DNA from: Pirellulaceae bacterium
GTDB lineage: Bacteria; Planctomycetota; Planctomycetia; Pirellulales; Pirellulaceae
DNA length: 64,000 nt
Assembly (NCBI GenBank): GCA_019636385.1
Contig: JAHBXT010000002.1
Span: 930,001 to 994,000 of the forward strand
Direction of reading: 5' to 3'
Part shown: one piece after another, positions 1-7,815 of the stretch
Layout of the letters: each line of letters starts with the position of its first letter
Position numbering within the stretch: the first letter of the stretch is position 1
Position numbers and translations under genes: made by a program
Notes under the pieces: generated by a model
Database searches by the model: none
What the model was told of the DNA's origin: nothing
The model's input: only the letters and a program-made list of their open reading frames with translations

Positions 1-98
1 CGACCGCACGAATTACTCAAATTCCTGAGCCATCCAGTGCCTTGTTGGTATTGAGCAGCCTGGTAGGCCTAACTGGCTTTCGCCGACGCGCCTGCTAA
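1..98 (+). CDS. PEP-CTERM protein, C-terminal end only
   Basis: The frame enters from the left edge and ends at TAA 96-98. The visible 31 residues contain an IPEPSSA motif, a hydrophobic stretch and a terminal basic cluster (FRRRAC). This is the PEP-CTERM sorting tail, which in EPS-producing bacteria is thought to be cut by an exosortase at the surface. The tail is very like that of the next gene (742-1611), so the two are probably paralogues in tandem. The body of the protein is outside the window. Confidence 0.75.
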   Translation, partial: TARITQIPEPSSALLVLSSLVGLTGFRRRAC

Positions 99-180
99 GT
101 TCAAGAAATTGTTGGTTTCGCTCGGCTGCTAGAAGACCCCCGCTAAGTTCTGGAGCCAACCAATCAAATTCAAAGTTCTC

Positions 181-218
181 AACGCCCAAGTGTTGCCACC
201 AACACTTGGGCGTTTTTT
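181..218 (+). terminator. Rho-independent terminator
   Basis: A perfect 14-bp stem (181-194 pairing with 201-214) around a 6-base loop GCCACC is followed by a run of T. It lies about 80 bases after the stop of the PEP-CTERM fragment. The same core, CGCCCAAGTGTT, recurs after the next PEP-CTERM gene. Confidence 0.85.
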
Positions 219-690
219 CTTAGGATAGCTTTCCAGACTGCCGTGTTCCCAAGCCGAATAGGCTTACCTGACTATCTCGCTAGGCGATGCACGTCGTTCG
301 GTCGCTGATGATTTTCGGCCGCCAATCCTCCGCCGAAGACAATTAGATCTGTACATCGATGCCGGGCCACCATATTGCTCGAATTCACATTGTGAGAATT
401 GGCGGTCAGTTCGCTCTTCATATCCCGATAGGCCAGCACTCGGTCGATAGTCGCCGAGTAGCGAGTCAGTGATTGGGACAATGTCTCCTGCCCCCGGAGC
501 TTCTTGACTACTTTTACCCAGGAACGTTGCAGGAACGCTTTGAAAACAGAAAAAGACAGATTTCTCCACTTTTAGGCTTCAAGTCATTGACAGTCTTGAC
601 ACTCGTGCCTAATTTGAATTCAGTAAAGCTGTTGTAATCGGTCAACTCTACCGAGGTACTACAGCAGGCAAGTGGCGTTGGGCCTGACAA
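219..690. other. Intergenic stretch without a recognisable gene
   Basis: No reading frame here has protein-like composition on either strand. TTGACA-like hexamers at 587-592 and 596-601 have no convincing -10 partner. It presumably holds the promoter and leader of the 742 gene. Confidence 0.5.
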
Positions 691-705
691 AATACATAGT
701 GTATT
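691..705. promoter_or_regulatory. Small dyad upstream of the PEP-CTERM gene, possible operator
   Basis: AATACA and TGTATT form a perfect 6-bp inverted repeat around TAG, 36 bases before the start codon at 742. The position would suit an operator or part of a promoter, but no binding protein can be named and a dyad this short can arise by chance. Confidence 0.2.
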
Positions 706-741
706 AAGTCTATCGCGACGCTTTAACTAGGGGAGATTTTC

Positions 742-1611
742 ATGAGTGTCTTCGTCCGTGACTGTACGCGGTTACTGGCAGTGGCAGCGATTGGCCTGCT
801 TAGCTGCACTTCCGCACAGGCAAACTTGGCAATTACTCCGTCCGGCACGAACAATTCAACTACCACGTTGACGGGCGGTACTACTGCCGATCGCGCTGCG
901 GCTCACAGTTTAAGCATTGGCCCCGCATCCGGGCCGATTGCGCCGACGCTGGGTGCTCAAGTTGTCGCTACCACGCGATACACGTCTAATGCGGCTGCTG
1001 ACCGAGGGAGTTCAACGAGTGGTGGTAGTGCTGTGGCTCAAGTCAACACCAGTTACGTCGTTTCTTTCGCGATACCCAATCCCGGTGCCGGTCGCGTATA
1101 TGACGTTAAGCTGGACACTGTTATTCGAGGTGGCTTAACGGCTCGAGAGGATTCCACCCTAAATCAGGGAGGTTCTGGCCTGTCGCGACTAACTAGCATC
1201 ACATCTAGTATCGCAAACCTATCGGTTGTGTACGGTGGTGGGCAGTTGCAGCAGGGTGGAACCAGTAACACTACTGGCGTTGAGATTTCTGTGAACGACG
1301 CTCGTACACACACGATTACTGGACTTTCCGGCGCTAACACAGTCACCGTCAGTTTCTCGTGGGCGACTCGTGCTGAGAGTCCTCAGAACCTGGTTGGGGG
1401 TGACGAACATGCCGCCCGATTTGGCATCAACGATGTTTTGGGTGGAATGAATCCCGACAACTACCCCGGGGCACCCGCCAGAAACATTAATCTAGATGGC
1501 CACTTCGTTACAGCCACGGTTACAATCACCGCCATTCCGGAACCATCCAGTGCGGTTCTTGCCGTCTCTGGGTTAGTCGGCCTGTGCGGTATCCGCCGTC
1601 GTCGACGTTAG
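742..1611 (+). CDS. PEP-CTERM domain protein, exported
   Basis: A 289-residue protein with an N-terminal signal peptide (basic start, then LLAVAAIGLLSC, likely cut after AQA near residue 28). A Gly/Ser/Thr-rich beta-type body is followed by the PEP-CTERM tail IPEPSSA, a hydrophobic segment and RRRRR. The tail predicts exosortase-dependent surface sorting; the body has no recognised enzymatic motif. The ATG follows AGGGGAG at 729-735, a good ribosome site. It is probably a tandem paralogue of the gene ending at 98, and both are followed by the same type of hairpin. Confidence 0.85.
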   Translation: MSVFVRDCTRLLAVAAIGLLSCTSAQANLAITPSGTNNSTTTLTGGTTADRAAAHSLSIGPASGPIAPTLGAQVVATTRYTSNAAADRGSSTSGGSAVAQVNTSYVVSFAIPNPGAGRVYDVKLDTVIRGGLTAREDSTLNQGGSGLSRLTSITSSIANLSVVYGGGQLQQGGTSNTTGVEISVNDARTHTITGLSGANTVTVSFSWATRAESPQNLVGGDEHAARFGINDVLGGMNPDNYPGAPARNINLDGHFVTATVTITAIPEPSSAVLAVSGLVGLCGIRRRRR

Positions 1612-1670
1612 TTCGAAAGTTAGCTGACGGCCCAATGTCGCCAGACGGAATTAGAAAAATTAAAACCACG

Positions 1671-1713
1671 ATCGCCCAAGTGTTGCTCCTAGAACTTGGG
1701 CGATTTGCTTTTT
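1671..1713 (+). terminator. Rho-independent terminator
   Basis: The stem ATCGCCCAAGT pairs with ACTTGGGCGAT across 1671-1704 and is followed by TTGCTTTTT. It shares the CGCCCAAGTGTT core with the terminator at 181-218, supporting duplication of gene plus terminator. A REP element begins one or two bases after it. Confidence 0.75.
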
Positions 1714-1714
1714 A

Positions 1715-1760
1715 GCTTGAAGCGGAATGTTCTCCCGGGCAAGCCGTGAGCATTCCGCGC
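1715..1760 (+). repeat. REP element, forward half-unit
   Basis: The unit has the form GCTTGAAGCGGAA, spacer, CTCCCGGGCAAGCCG, GAGCATTCC. It can fold on itself through CCCGGGCAAGCC-type complementarity and matches the forward halves at 1806 and 2904. It abuts the terminator of the preceding gene. Confidence 0.7.
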
Positions 1761-1805
1761 TGCGGGCTTGGGTTTACGGTGGGTGTTCGGGTCCCGGCCG
1801 GTGTA

Positions 1806-1917
1806 GCTGGAAACGTAAGACATCTCCCGGACAAGCCGGGGAGCATTGCCAAATCACGACCCCGGTCAGCAGAAAAGCCCGCCCGGCTTGTCCGGCGGAT
1901 TATTCGGTTTCCTGCTA
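1806..1917. repeat. REPIN-like element, two REP units in inverted orientation
   Basis: A forward unit (core CTCCCGGACAAGCCGGGGAG, 1823-1842) is followed by an inverted unit (core CCCGGCTTGTCCGGCGGA, from about 1880, ending in TTCGG and a CTGCTAAA tail). The reverse complement of the second aligns with the first, which gives the paired layout of a REPIN. Confidence 0.7.
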
Positions 1918-1942
1918 AATGGCGACAGTCCAGCATAGGAAA

Positions 1943-1987
1943 TCCCGCCCCGGCTTGCCCGGCGGATGGTTGGGCTTCTGGCTACAA
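1943..1987 (-). repeat. REP element, inverted half-unit
   Basis: A copy of the inverted unit (CCCGGCTTGCCCGGCGGAT, then TTGGGCTTCTGGCTACA) ends 7 bases before the transposase start codon at 1995. The transposase gene is thus directly bracketed by REP sequence. Confidence 0.7.
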
Positions 1988-1994
1988 TCTACCC

Positions 1995-2870
1995 ATGCGC
2001 ATCTACCCCTACACGCTCGAAGAACTACACTTCGCCTGGTGCCACCGAGTCTACTTCCATTTCCGCTCCCATCGTCGCAAGCCTCTCCAGCAACTTGCAA
2101 GGCTAGACCAAGCGACCCTCTCCAGCCTGCTTGAACCCTACGACATCCAGCTCCTTGAACTCTCCACAGACGCCGTCAACGTGCGCCTGTTGGTCAGCCT
2201 GACAGCAACCGAGACGACCTCGACCGCAGCCAGCAAGATCAAAGGCCGCCTGAGCAAATGGCTCAGCGATCAAACTCCGCCCACCTCAAGCGAAAAACTA
2301 AGACATCTCTGCCGAGGTTACTTCGCCGTGACGACAGGCGGCACGACCAGCGACGATGTCAGCCACTATTTGGATCGTCAGCCTGCCCATCATGGCTACG
2401 AGTCCCGAGTCCGACCACCAGTGTTTGTACAGCGCTACGAACTGGCTCAGGAACAACAGCAGCAGCTCTTGGAGGCCGTTCACGCGATGACATCGCTGCG
2501 ATTCCATTTGGTACTAGCCAGCAGTTGGCGCCATGGCGTGTTCCATCGCGAGTCGGGCAGTGCGGTAGCCGAGCGCTGGTGCAAGCTGCAGACGACGCTT
2601 CGATTTCTGCTCTTGAAGGTTTCGATTGTGCCCGATCACGTGCATATCGCGGTTGCCGTGCATCCGGCAGTTTCGCTGGCTACCGTGGTGGTCGAGCTGA
2701 TGAATTCGGCTCAGGAGCTGATGTGGCAGCGCTACTCGGCTAACGTCATTCAGGCCAAGCTGGATCGACTGTGGCAGCCTAGTGCGTACGTCGGCTCATT
2801 CGGCGATTTGCGGTCACCTGCCATCGCAGCTTACGTTCGCAATTGGCAACGTAGCGACGATGATCTCTGA
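1995..2870 (+). CDS. REP-associated tyrosine transposase (RAYT, Y1/IS200-like) with two Y1-like halves
   Basis: A 291-residue protein of the single-strand-cutting HUH/Y1 class that is associated with REP sequences. The C-terminal half carries an intact HUH motif (H215-V-H217) and a candidate nucleophile in AAYVRNW (Y280). The N-terminal half looks like a second, decayed copy: the HUH position reads N62-V-R64 followed by LLV, while a tyrosine is kept in SHYLDRQ (Y125). I chose ATG 1995 because upstream codons in this frame only translate the REP repeat. There is no Shine-Dalgarno. REP units lie on both sides, at 1715-1987 and 2901-3012. The Y1 assignment is strong; the tandem-domain reading is my inference. 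Confidence 0.75.
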   Translation: MRIYPYTLEELHFAWCHRVYFHFRSHRRKPLQQLARLDQATLSSLLEPYDIQLLELSTDAVNVRLLVSLTATETTSTAASKIKGRLSKWLSDQTPPTSSEKLRHLCRGYFAVTTGGTTSDDVSHYLDRQPAHHGYESRVRPPVFVQRYELAQEQQQQLLEAVHAMTSLRFHLVLASSWRHGVFHRESGSAVAERWCKLQTTLRFLLLKVSIVPDHVHIAVAVHPAVSLATVVVELMNSAQELMWQRYSANVIQAKLDRLWQPSAYVGSFGDLRSPAIAAYVRNWQRSDDDL

Positions 2871-2900
2871 ACGTTTGAAGGCCGCGCCTTCAGCCTCTGG

Positions 2901-3012
2901 GTAGCTTGAAGCGGAACGATCTCCCGGGCAAGCCGGGGAGCATTCCCAACCCCGTCTCGTTTTAACAAAATTCCGTCCCGGCTTGCCCGGCGGATTGTTC
3001 GGCTTCGGACTA
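2901..3012. repeat. REPIN-like element downstream of the transposase
   Basis: A forward unit (GCTTGAAGCGGAACGATCTC then CCGGGCAAGCCGGGGAG) is followed, after a short AT-rich spacer with TTTTAAC, by an inverted unit (CCCGGCTTGCCCGGCGGATT then GTTCGGCTTC). The two halves are near-perfect reverse complements and may also act as a strong hairpin between the transposase and the convergent gene ending at 3178. Confidence 0.8.
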
Positions 3013-3177
3013 AAAGTCTCCTGACTTACCCAGCACACAGAGTAAGATTGCTCGTTACATTGAGTCATTCGAAAAGCGATTTCCCGCGATTTTATGGTAC
3101 CGATTTGGCTCGACGTCTGGCAGAGCCGCCTAACGTGATAAGGAAGCCTTTGGTAAGGCTTTCGCCTAAGTCGCCAA

Positions 3178-5403
3178 CTACTGTGATCGGAACGGTTTAC
3201 CTGTGCGATAAAGTTCGATCCTCGACTGCATCATTTCAGTCAGCGATGTGTCAGCCAGTAGCGAGGCTATCTCTAGGCCTCGCTGAGCGGTTCTTACAGC
3301 TTCGTCGAATCGTCCGGCTTCAGCATACGCTGCTGACAGAGTATCTAGAATGGTTACCTCAGCCTCAGTATGTGTGTCGTCAGGGCTACGTGAAATTCGC
3401 TCCGCCAGCTTTTCGGCGATCTGAATTGCCTCAGCAACGGACCTTACTTCAGGGCGTGAGTCTGTAGCCAGCAACCAGGCCAGATTATTGGCCGCCAGAA
3501 CGATGCCTGAGTCTAATTTCAGGGCCGCACGATACTGCGCGATCGCGCCCAACGTATCGCCCTGCCCAACCAGCAGTTGTCCATATTCAAAGTGCAGCAG
3601 AGCCGGTTCGGCGACCAGCGCTATCGCCTGCCCAAAATGGTAGGTAGCTTTATCGACGTTTCCACAATCGACATAGTACTGAGCCAATCGCGAGTGGGCA
3701 CCACCCAATGTTGGTTTCAACCGAATGGCCTGTTCGAAAAGACGAATAGCTTCCTCGCGGCGATCCAGTGACTCCAAGGCAATACCTTTGTTGTAAATCG
3801 CATCCGCGAATTGTGGTTCAAGCTGGATGGCATGATCGAAAGCCGCCAGCGCGTCAGAGGGACGATCGTCGTCCAAAAGCCCGATGCCTAGATTCGAATA
3901 GCTTCTGGCATCATCCTCTAGGCTGGACAGCGGCCAATTGCAAATCATGGCCACGATCAACACGCCTGTAGCTCCCAGTACCCAGTGGATGGACCTGACC
4001 TGCCGTCGGATTGTCGAGACCCATTCAGGCAATACAGCTAGACCTGCGGAAGCGAACAAAACCGCCAGCGGTACCAGGGGATATCGATACCTGGCGAAAA
4101 CGAAGAATATTGCGGTGGAAGCCGCCAAGAGCCCGAACAATCCATAAAAAACCCAGAGCCTGCGCCACTCGAATCGGGTTATCCATAATCCCCAAGCGGC
4201 TAGCGGCATCAATATGCCACAATGCCAGCAGCGATATAGCCATCGCAACAGCGCCGAATAGTGGGCATACAAACTAATTGACTCCGAATCAATCACTTCA
4301 ATCGCGTGGACCGTCAGCAGCGACTTCCAAGCCATAAGCTTCAACCAGTCGAGCGGCTGGTTGAGGATATAGCTGATCGATTGTCCCAACCAATAATTGG
4401 AGACTTCACGTGGCGTCAATTGTCCACCACTGGCTTGTTCGGCGAGCCGCGTTGCATCTCGTCGCTCGTACTTGGGGTCTCCTCGACCTGGCACCAGTGG
4501 CTGGTACGTACCATTAGCTTGCGCATTGTTGCCGATGTAGAAATTCGGTCCCACCTGCGAGGTCGTCAGCAAGAACTCACCACCGACCAGATAATTGCGC
4601 ATTCCAACTGGCAACAGCACCAGACCCATCGCTAAAGTGAACGTTCCCGCCCATAGCCAACGCTTAGCCAGCGACTGATCCGAGAACTCCACCAGAATCC
4701 AAACCAAGAGCAGTGGATAGGCGATGCGAGCGTTTTCGCGATTGAGCATGAGGGCCGCCACGGCGACTGCAACAGCAACCAGCCAAGGCCAGCTCCGCCG
4801 GTACTGCAACTGCACGATCAACCACAGCAGGCTGCAGACCAATAGCAGGTCCAAAGATGCCTTTTGAATTAGTCCATCGAAGAAGATGGCGGGTGGGTAC
4901 ACAGCCAGCATGATGCCTGCAATCCAACCAGAGCGAATTCCAAACAACCGATTGCCGCAAAGGGTTATCAGGATGCAAGCCACAGCTCCAAACACACATT
5001 GTATTACTCTGACAACCATCGCACTCGGACCGAATACACTGTAGATAGCCGCCAACAAATAGGGATACAGCGGTGCTTGATAGAACACCTCTGTCCCCCA
5101 CCACTGGCCGCTGGCAATCTCCCGTGCCCAAGCGTCGTAAGCTCGACCATCGATCACCAAAGTCGAAAACGGCAAAGTACCAGCAAGTTCGCCTAGGTAC
5201 AACAACCGCCCGACAAGCGCTGCCATAGCGATGCACAACAACTGAACAATCCGTTGTCTCCGCGTCGGAAGACTTCCGCTGACGCTTAGGGACGGCTCCC
5301 CTGTGGTGCCTGACCGAAACGATCCGTAGGAGGAGTGCTGCTTAGACCTGCCAGACGAACGACTGAGGTGTGTCGAATAACGTCGTTTCAATAGACACCT
5401 CAA
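3178..5403 (-). CDS. GT39/ArnT-like membrane glycosyltransferase with C-terminal TPR repeats
   Basis: A 741-residue protein. A basic, Ser-rich N-terminus of about 50 residues precedes many membrane helices (residues about 52-480). An early periplasmic-type loop holds DGRAYDAW and a PLYPYLLA segment, as in lipid-linked-sugar glycosyltransferases of the GT39/PMT family. From about residue 500 to 715 there are several TPR units (for example YSNLGIGLLD, YNKGIALESL, FEYGQLLVGQG). The family transfers a sugar from a polyprenyl-phosphate donor to proteins or lipids; here the TPR region may bind the acceptor, by analogy with eukaryotic TMTC proteins. The substrate cannot be told. The long cytoplasmic leader leaves the start uncertain. 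Confidence 0.75.
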   Translation of the reverse strand: MRCLLKRRYSTHLSRSSGRSKQHSSYGSFRSGTTGEPSLSVSGSLPTRRQRIVQLLCIAMAALVGRLLYLGELAGTLPFSTLVIDGRAYDAWAREIASGQWWGTEVFYQAPLYPYLLAAIYSVFGPSAMVVRVIQCVFGAVACILITLCGNRLFGIRSGWIAGIMLAVYPPAIFFDGLIQKASLDLLLVCSLLWLIVQLQYRRSWPWLVAVAVAVAALMLNRENARIAYPLLLVWILVEFSDQSLAKRWLWAGTFTLAMGLVLLPVGMRNYLVGGEFLLTTSQVGPNFYIGNNAQANGTYQPLVPGRGDPKYERRDATRLAEQASGGQLTPREVSNYWLGQSISYILNQPLDWLKLMAWKSLLTVHAIEVIDSESISLYAHYSALLRWLYRCWHCGILMPLAAWGLWITRFEWRRLWVFYGLFGLLAASTAIFFVFARYRYPLVPLAVLFASAGLAVLPEWVSTIRRQVRSIHWVLGATGVLIVAMICNWPLSSLEDDARSYSNLGIGLLDDDRPSDALAAFDHAIQLEPQFADAIYNKGIALESLDRREEAIRLFEQAIRLKPTLGGAHSRLAQYYVDCGNVDKATYHFGQAIALVAEPALLHFEYGQLLVGQGDTLGAIAQYRAALKLDSGIVLAANNLAWLLATDSRPEVRSVAEAIQIAEKLAERISRSPDDTHTEAEVTILDTLSAAYAEAGRFDEAVRTAQRGLEIASLLADTSLTEMMQSRIELYRTGKPFRSQ

Positions 5404-6034
5404 ATAGCAGACATTCCACTCGAGCCATTCAATGGCACGATCGAGCTGTAGTAGCTAACGCGTGATTCCCTGGCAACCGCGCATCGGCCAGTCCACTTCA
5501 GTTATCCAGTTTTTGGGACAGTAAGATAGCGCTATCCCGAAGCGCAGTTTAGCGCGTAGCCTCCTGACTGCCAAACCCCTCCAATAGGGAATGTTCGAAC
5601 AGAAAGTCATCCCTGACCAGTTGGCTGCGCAATGGAATTCAATGAGTCAACTGCGGTGAGTGAAGCGTCGCAGACGATTGGGGGGCCGTCGTGCAGCAGC
5701 GGCCGTATGGTATTTCCCAATGCCTGCGATGGAGCATGTCGCAAATTCCAACCGGCGGTTCTGGATGCTGCTCCCAGATTGCAGAAGAACTAAGGCAGAC
5801 TTACTACGGCTGTACGCTCAGTTTTCAGCGGTCCACGTTCTGGCGAGTGTAGCTACCTGCTAATTTCAATTATCTGTACGCTACCGGCCGATTTACCAAT
5901 CCATGATTGACAACAGTACATCTCCATTTACAGTAAACGCTGTTGCGATTGTTAGAATCCAACTTCGGCTGCATTGCGTTGCAGTGTCTGAAAAGCTTCT
6001 CTGATCCACCCCGATACTTTGTAGGATACATTCT
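5404..6034. other. Divergent intergenic region without a recognisable gene
   Basis: About 630 bases between two divergently transcribed genes. Short frames here look random. TTGACA at 5907-5912 has no good -10 at normal spacing. It must hold promoters for both neighbours, but I cannot place them. Confidence 0.45.
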
Positions 6035-7045
6035 GTGCGCCACATCTTCTGCTGTCTGCTGCTTGTGTCAGTTTTAGTTAATGGCTCTGTGGCCAATGCC
6101 GCCTACCTGTATTCGCTCACACAAACCGCCAGCGAGATCGACTTGCAAGTAACGGGCACCTCGTTGGGAGCGCAGTTGACGGTGTCAGAGCAGAACCCAA
6201 CAGCTCGGACGCGTTACAACGGAACCGTAGCTACGAATTTTCATCTGGGTGTTGGTGCTAATAGTGCGATCTCGTTCCCAGATGGTGGTGGGGCCAACGC
6301 CGTTAATCCACTCGGGCTGTTTAACATTCCGCTGCAGTATTCGCCGAACGTTGGCGGCGATGCAGGTACAGCTGCTGCAAACTACGGGGTCAATCTGTCG
6401 GCACCTCAGCAAATCGTGTTGCCTCCATTCGACGTCCCCAACATCGGCACGCTCAATTTGGGAACAATCACGGCAGTGGATTTCAAGATTGCATTGCGTG
6501 AATTGCAACTCGATCCCAATTCACCAACCTGGATGTACATCGATCCGATAACTCGACAGTTCAATGCGAGCCTATTGAGCATCGACATCGCCAATGGCTT
6601 TGCGGACGTCAATGGTAGCCTGCGAATGGTCCAGCCGGATATTTTGAGCCACTTTGCAGCGGTCTTAGCGGTCAATGCGCTCGTGGCGTCCGTACCGGAT
6701 ATTGGCTTGACCGTAACATCCAACGTCTTGCAGCGCTCAATCAACGTGGGCTTTGGCACGCGTATCGACATGAGTGGTGTGAGCATGCCCAATACACCGC
6801 TGGCACCAGGATCCGTTACCTACAACCCCGGCACCTTGGCGTCGACGCTGACAATTCCAGTCCTGGCAGATTTTGGCGATATCAACCTGGGCATCGGTAC
6901 TATTAATCTGAAGTTCGCCGGCCAATTGCGAGGCACGGCCTCGATTCCGAACATTTATCATATCCCCGAGCCCTCCTCGTTGGCATTGGCGGCCGTCGCC
7001 GGTGCAGGTGCGCTCGTGCGGCGGCGACGCCGGTCTGCCGCTTAG
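6035..7045 (+). CDS. PEP-CTERM domain protein, exported
   Basis: A 336-residue protein starting at GTG 6035. The signal peptide HIFCCLLLVSVLVNG is likely cut after ANA. The extracellular body is rich in Asn, Ile and Gly, suggesting beta structure, and has no enzymatic motif I recognise. The tail is IPEPSSL, then an Ala/Val hydrophobic stretch, then RRRRR, the typical PEP-CTERM anchor. It is not closely similar to the 742 gene outside the tail. The next gene starts 43 bases downstream on the same strand. Confidence 0.8.
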   Translation: MRHIFCCLLLVSVLVNGSVANAAYLYSLTQTASEIDLQVTGTSLGAQLTVSEQNPTARTRYNGTVATNFHLGVGANSAISFPDGGGANAVNPLGLFNIPLQYSPNVGGDAGTAAANYGVNLSAPQQIVLPPFDVPNIGTLNLGTITAVDFKIALRELQLDPNSPTWMYIDPITRQFNASLLSIDIANGFADVNGSLRMVQPDILSHFAAVLAVNALVASVPDIGLTVTSNVLQRSINVGFGTRIDMSGVSMPNTPLAPGSVTYNPGTLASTLTIPVLADFGDINLGIGTINLKFAGQLRGTASIPNIYHIPEPSSLALAAVAGAGALVRRRRRSAA

Positions 7046-7087
7046 CCATTGTATTACGGCTAGCTTTCCAGCCACTGGCTATCAAGG

Positions 7088-7651
7088 ATGAACATGTCTT
7101 TAACATTAGATCGCCTACGTCTGCCGGACGCGCTGCTACTGGTCGTAGATGTGCAGGGCAAATTGGCTCGGATGATGGACCAGTCTGAGTCGGTGATTCG
7201 GCAACTGCAGATTCTGATCGATGGTTGCCGTCTGCTAGAGTTGCCAGTTGTGTGGGCCGAGCAGCTTCCTGACAAGCTGGGCGCTACCCTGCCGGAAATC
7301 GCCGACAGGCTTCAGGGCCTGCAGCCGCACATCAAATACAGTTTTGGTTGTTGCGGTGATGAGGCTCTGTATCGCGAGATTCAGGCCACCGGGCGGCGAC
7401 AAGTTATCCTCTGCGGCATTGAAGCTCATGTGTGCGTCTGGCAAACCGCCTTTACACTTCGACAGGATGGCTACCAAGTGCATTTGATCTGCGATGCGGT
7501 TTCCTCACGCTCGGCGGTCAATCGTGAAATTGGAGTCCAGCGAATGGCGGCCAGTGGCGTTCACCTAAGCTGCGTCGAGCTGGCGTTGTTTGAGCTAATG
7601 GTAGACGCCAGGCATCCCAAGTTCCGCGACGTTACCAAGCTGCTAAAGTGA
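7088..7651 (+). CDS. Isochorismatase-family (cysteine) hydrolase
   Basis: A 187-residue single-domain protein, the usual length of the YcaC-like branch. The Asp-Lys-Cys triad is visible: D21 in VVDVQGKL, K83 in HIKYSFG and C116 in GIEAHVCVWQTA. The family hydrolyses amide or vinyl-ether bonds in small molecules (nicotinamidase, N-carbamoyl hydrolases and others); the substrate cannot be read from the sequence. There is no signal peptide, so it is cytoplasmic. Two in-frame ATGs (7088 and 7094) are possible starts. It might share a transcript with the PEP-CTERM gene just upstream, though the functions look unrelated. Confidence 0.85.
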   Translation: MNMSLTLDRLRLPDALLLVVDVQGKLARMMDQSESVIRQLQILIDGCRLLELPVVWAEQLPDKLGATLPEIADRLQGLQPHIKYSFGCCGDEALYREIQATGRRQVILCGIEAHVCVWQTAFTLRQDGYQVHLICDAVSSRSAVNREIGVQRMAASGVHLSCVELALFELMVDARHPKFRDVTKLLK

Positions 7652-7711
7652 TTCTAAGTTTACCGTCGATGCTGTTCCGTTGAACCGCGTAGGCAACGCC
7701 CCGCGCGTAGT

Positions 7712-7801
7712 GTAGTGCAGGCGGAACGACCTCTCGGGCAAGCCGGGAGCATTCCGAATCCCGCCTGGCTTGTCCGGCGGAACGTTCGGCTTCTCGCTAC
7801 A
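7712..7801. repeat. REPIN-like element, solitary copy
   Basis: A forward unit (GCAGGCGGAACGACCTCTCG then GGCAAGCCGGGAG) and an inverted unit (GCCTGGCTTGTCCGGCGGAA then CGTTCGGCTTC) match those around the transposase at 1995. This copy is about 5 kb away with no transposase beside it, between two convergent genes. Confidence 0.8.
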
Positions 7802-7815
7802 GAGCCGACCGCGCG

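Noticed and set aside
264..569. Minus-strand 101-codon frame
   Set aside because: No ribosome site, random composition, and no resemblance to known proteins.
587..615. TTGACA followed 17 bases later by TAATTT as a promoter for the 742 gene
   Set aside because: The -10 match is only 3 of 6 and the site is 130 bases from the start codon.
1746..1994. Upstream extension of the transposase reading frame to 1746
   Set aside because: It only translates REP repeat sequence; the Y1 protein starts sensibly at 1995.
2258..2743. 161-codon frame inside the transposase gene
   Set aside because: Shadow of the real gene in another frame; Arg/Ser/Ala-rich composition typical of out-of-frame reading.
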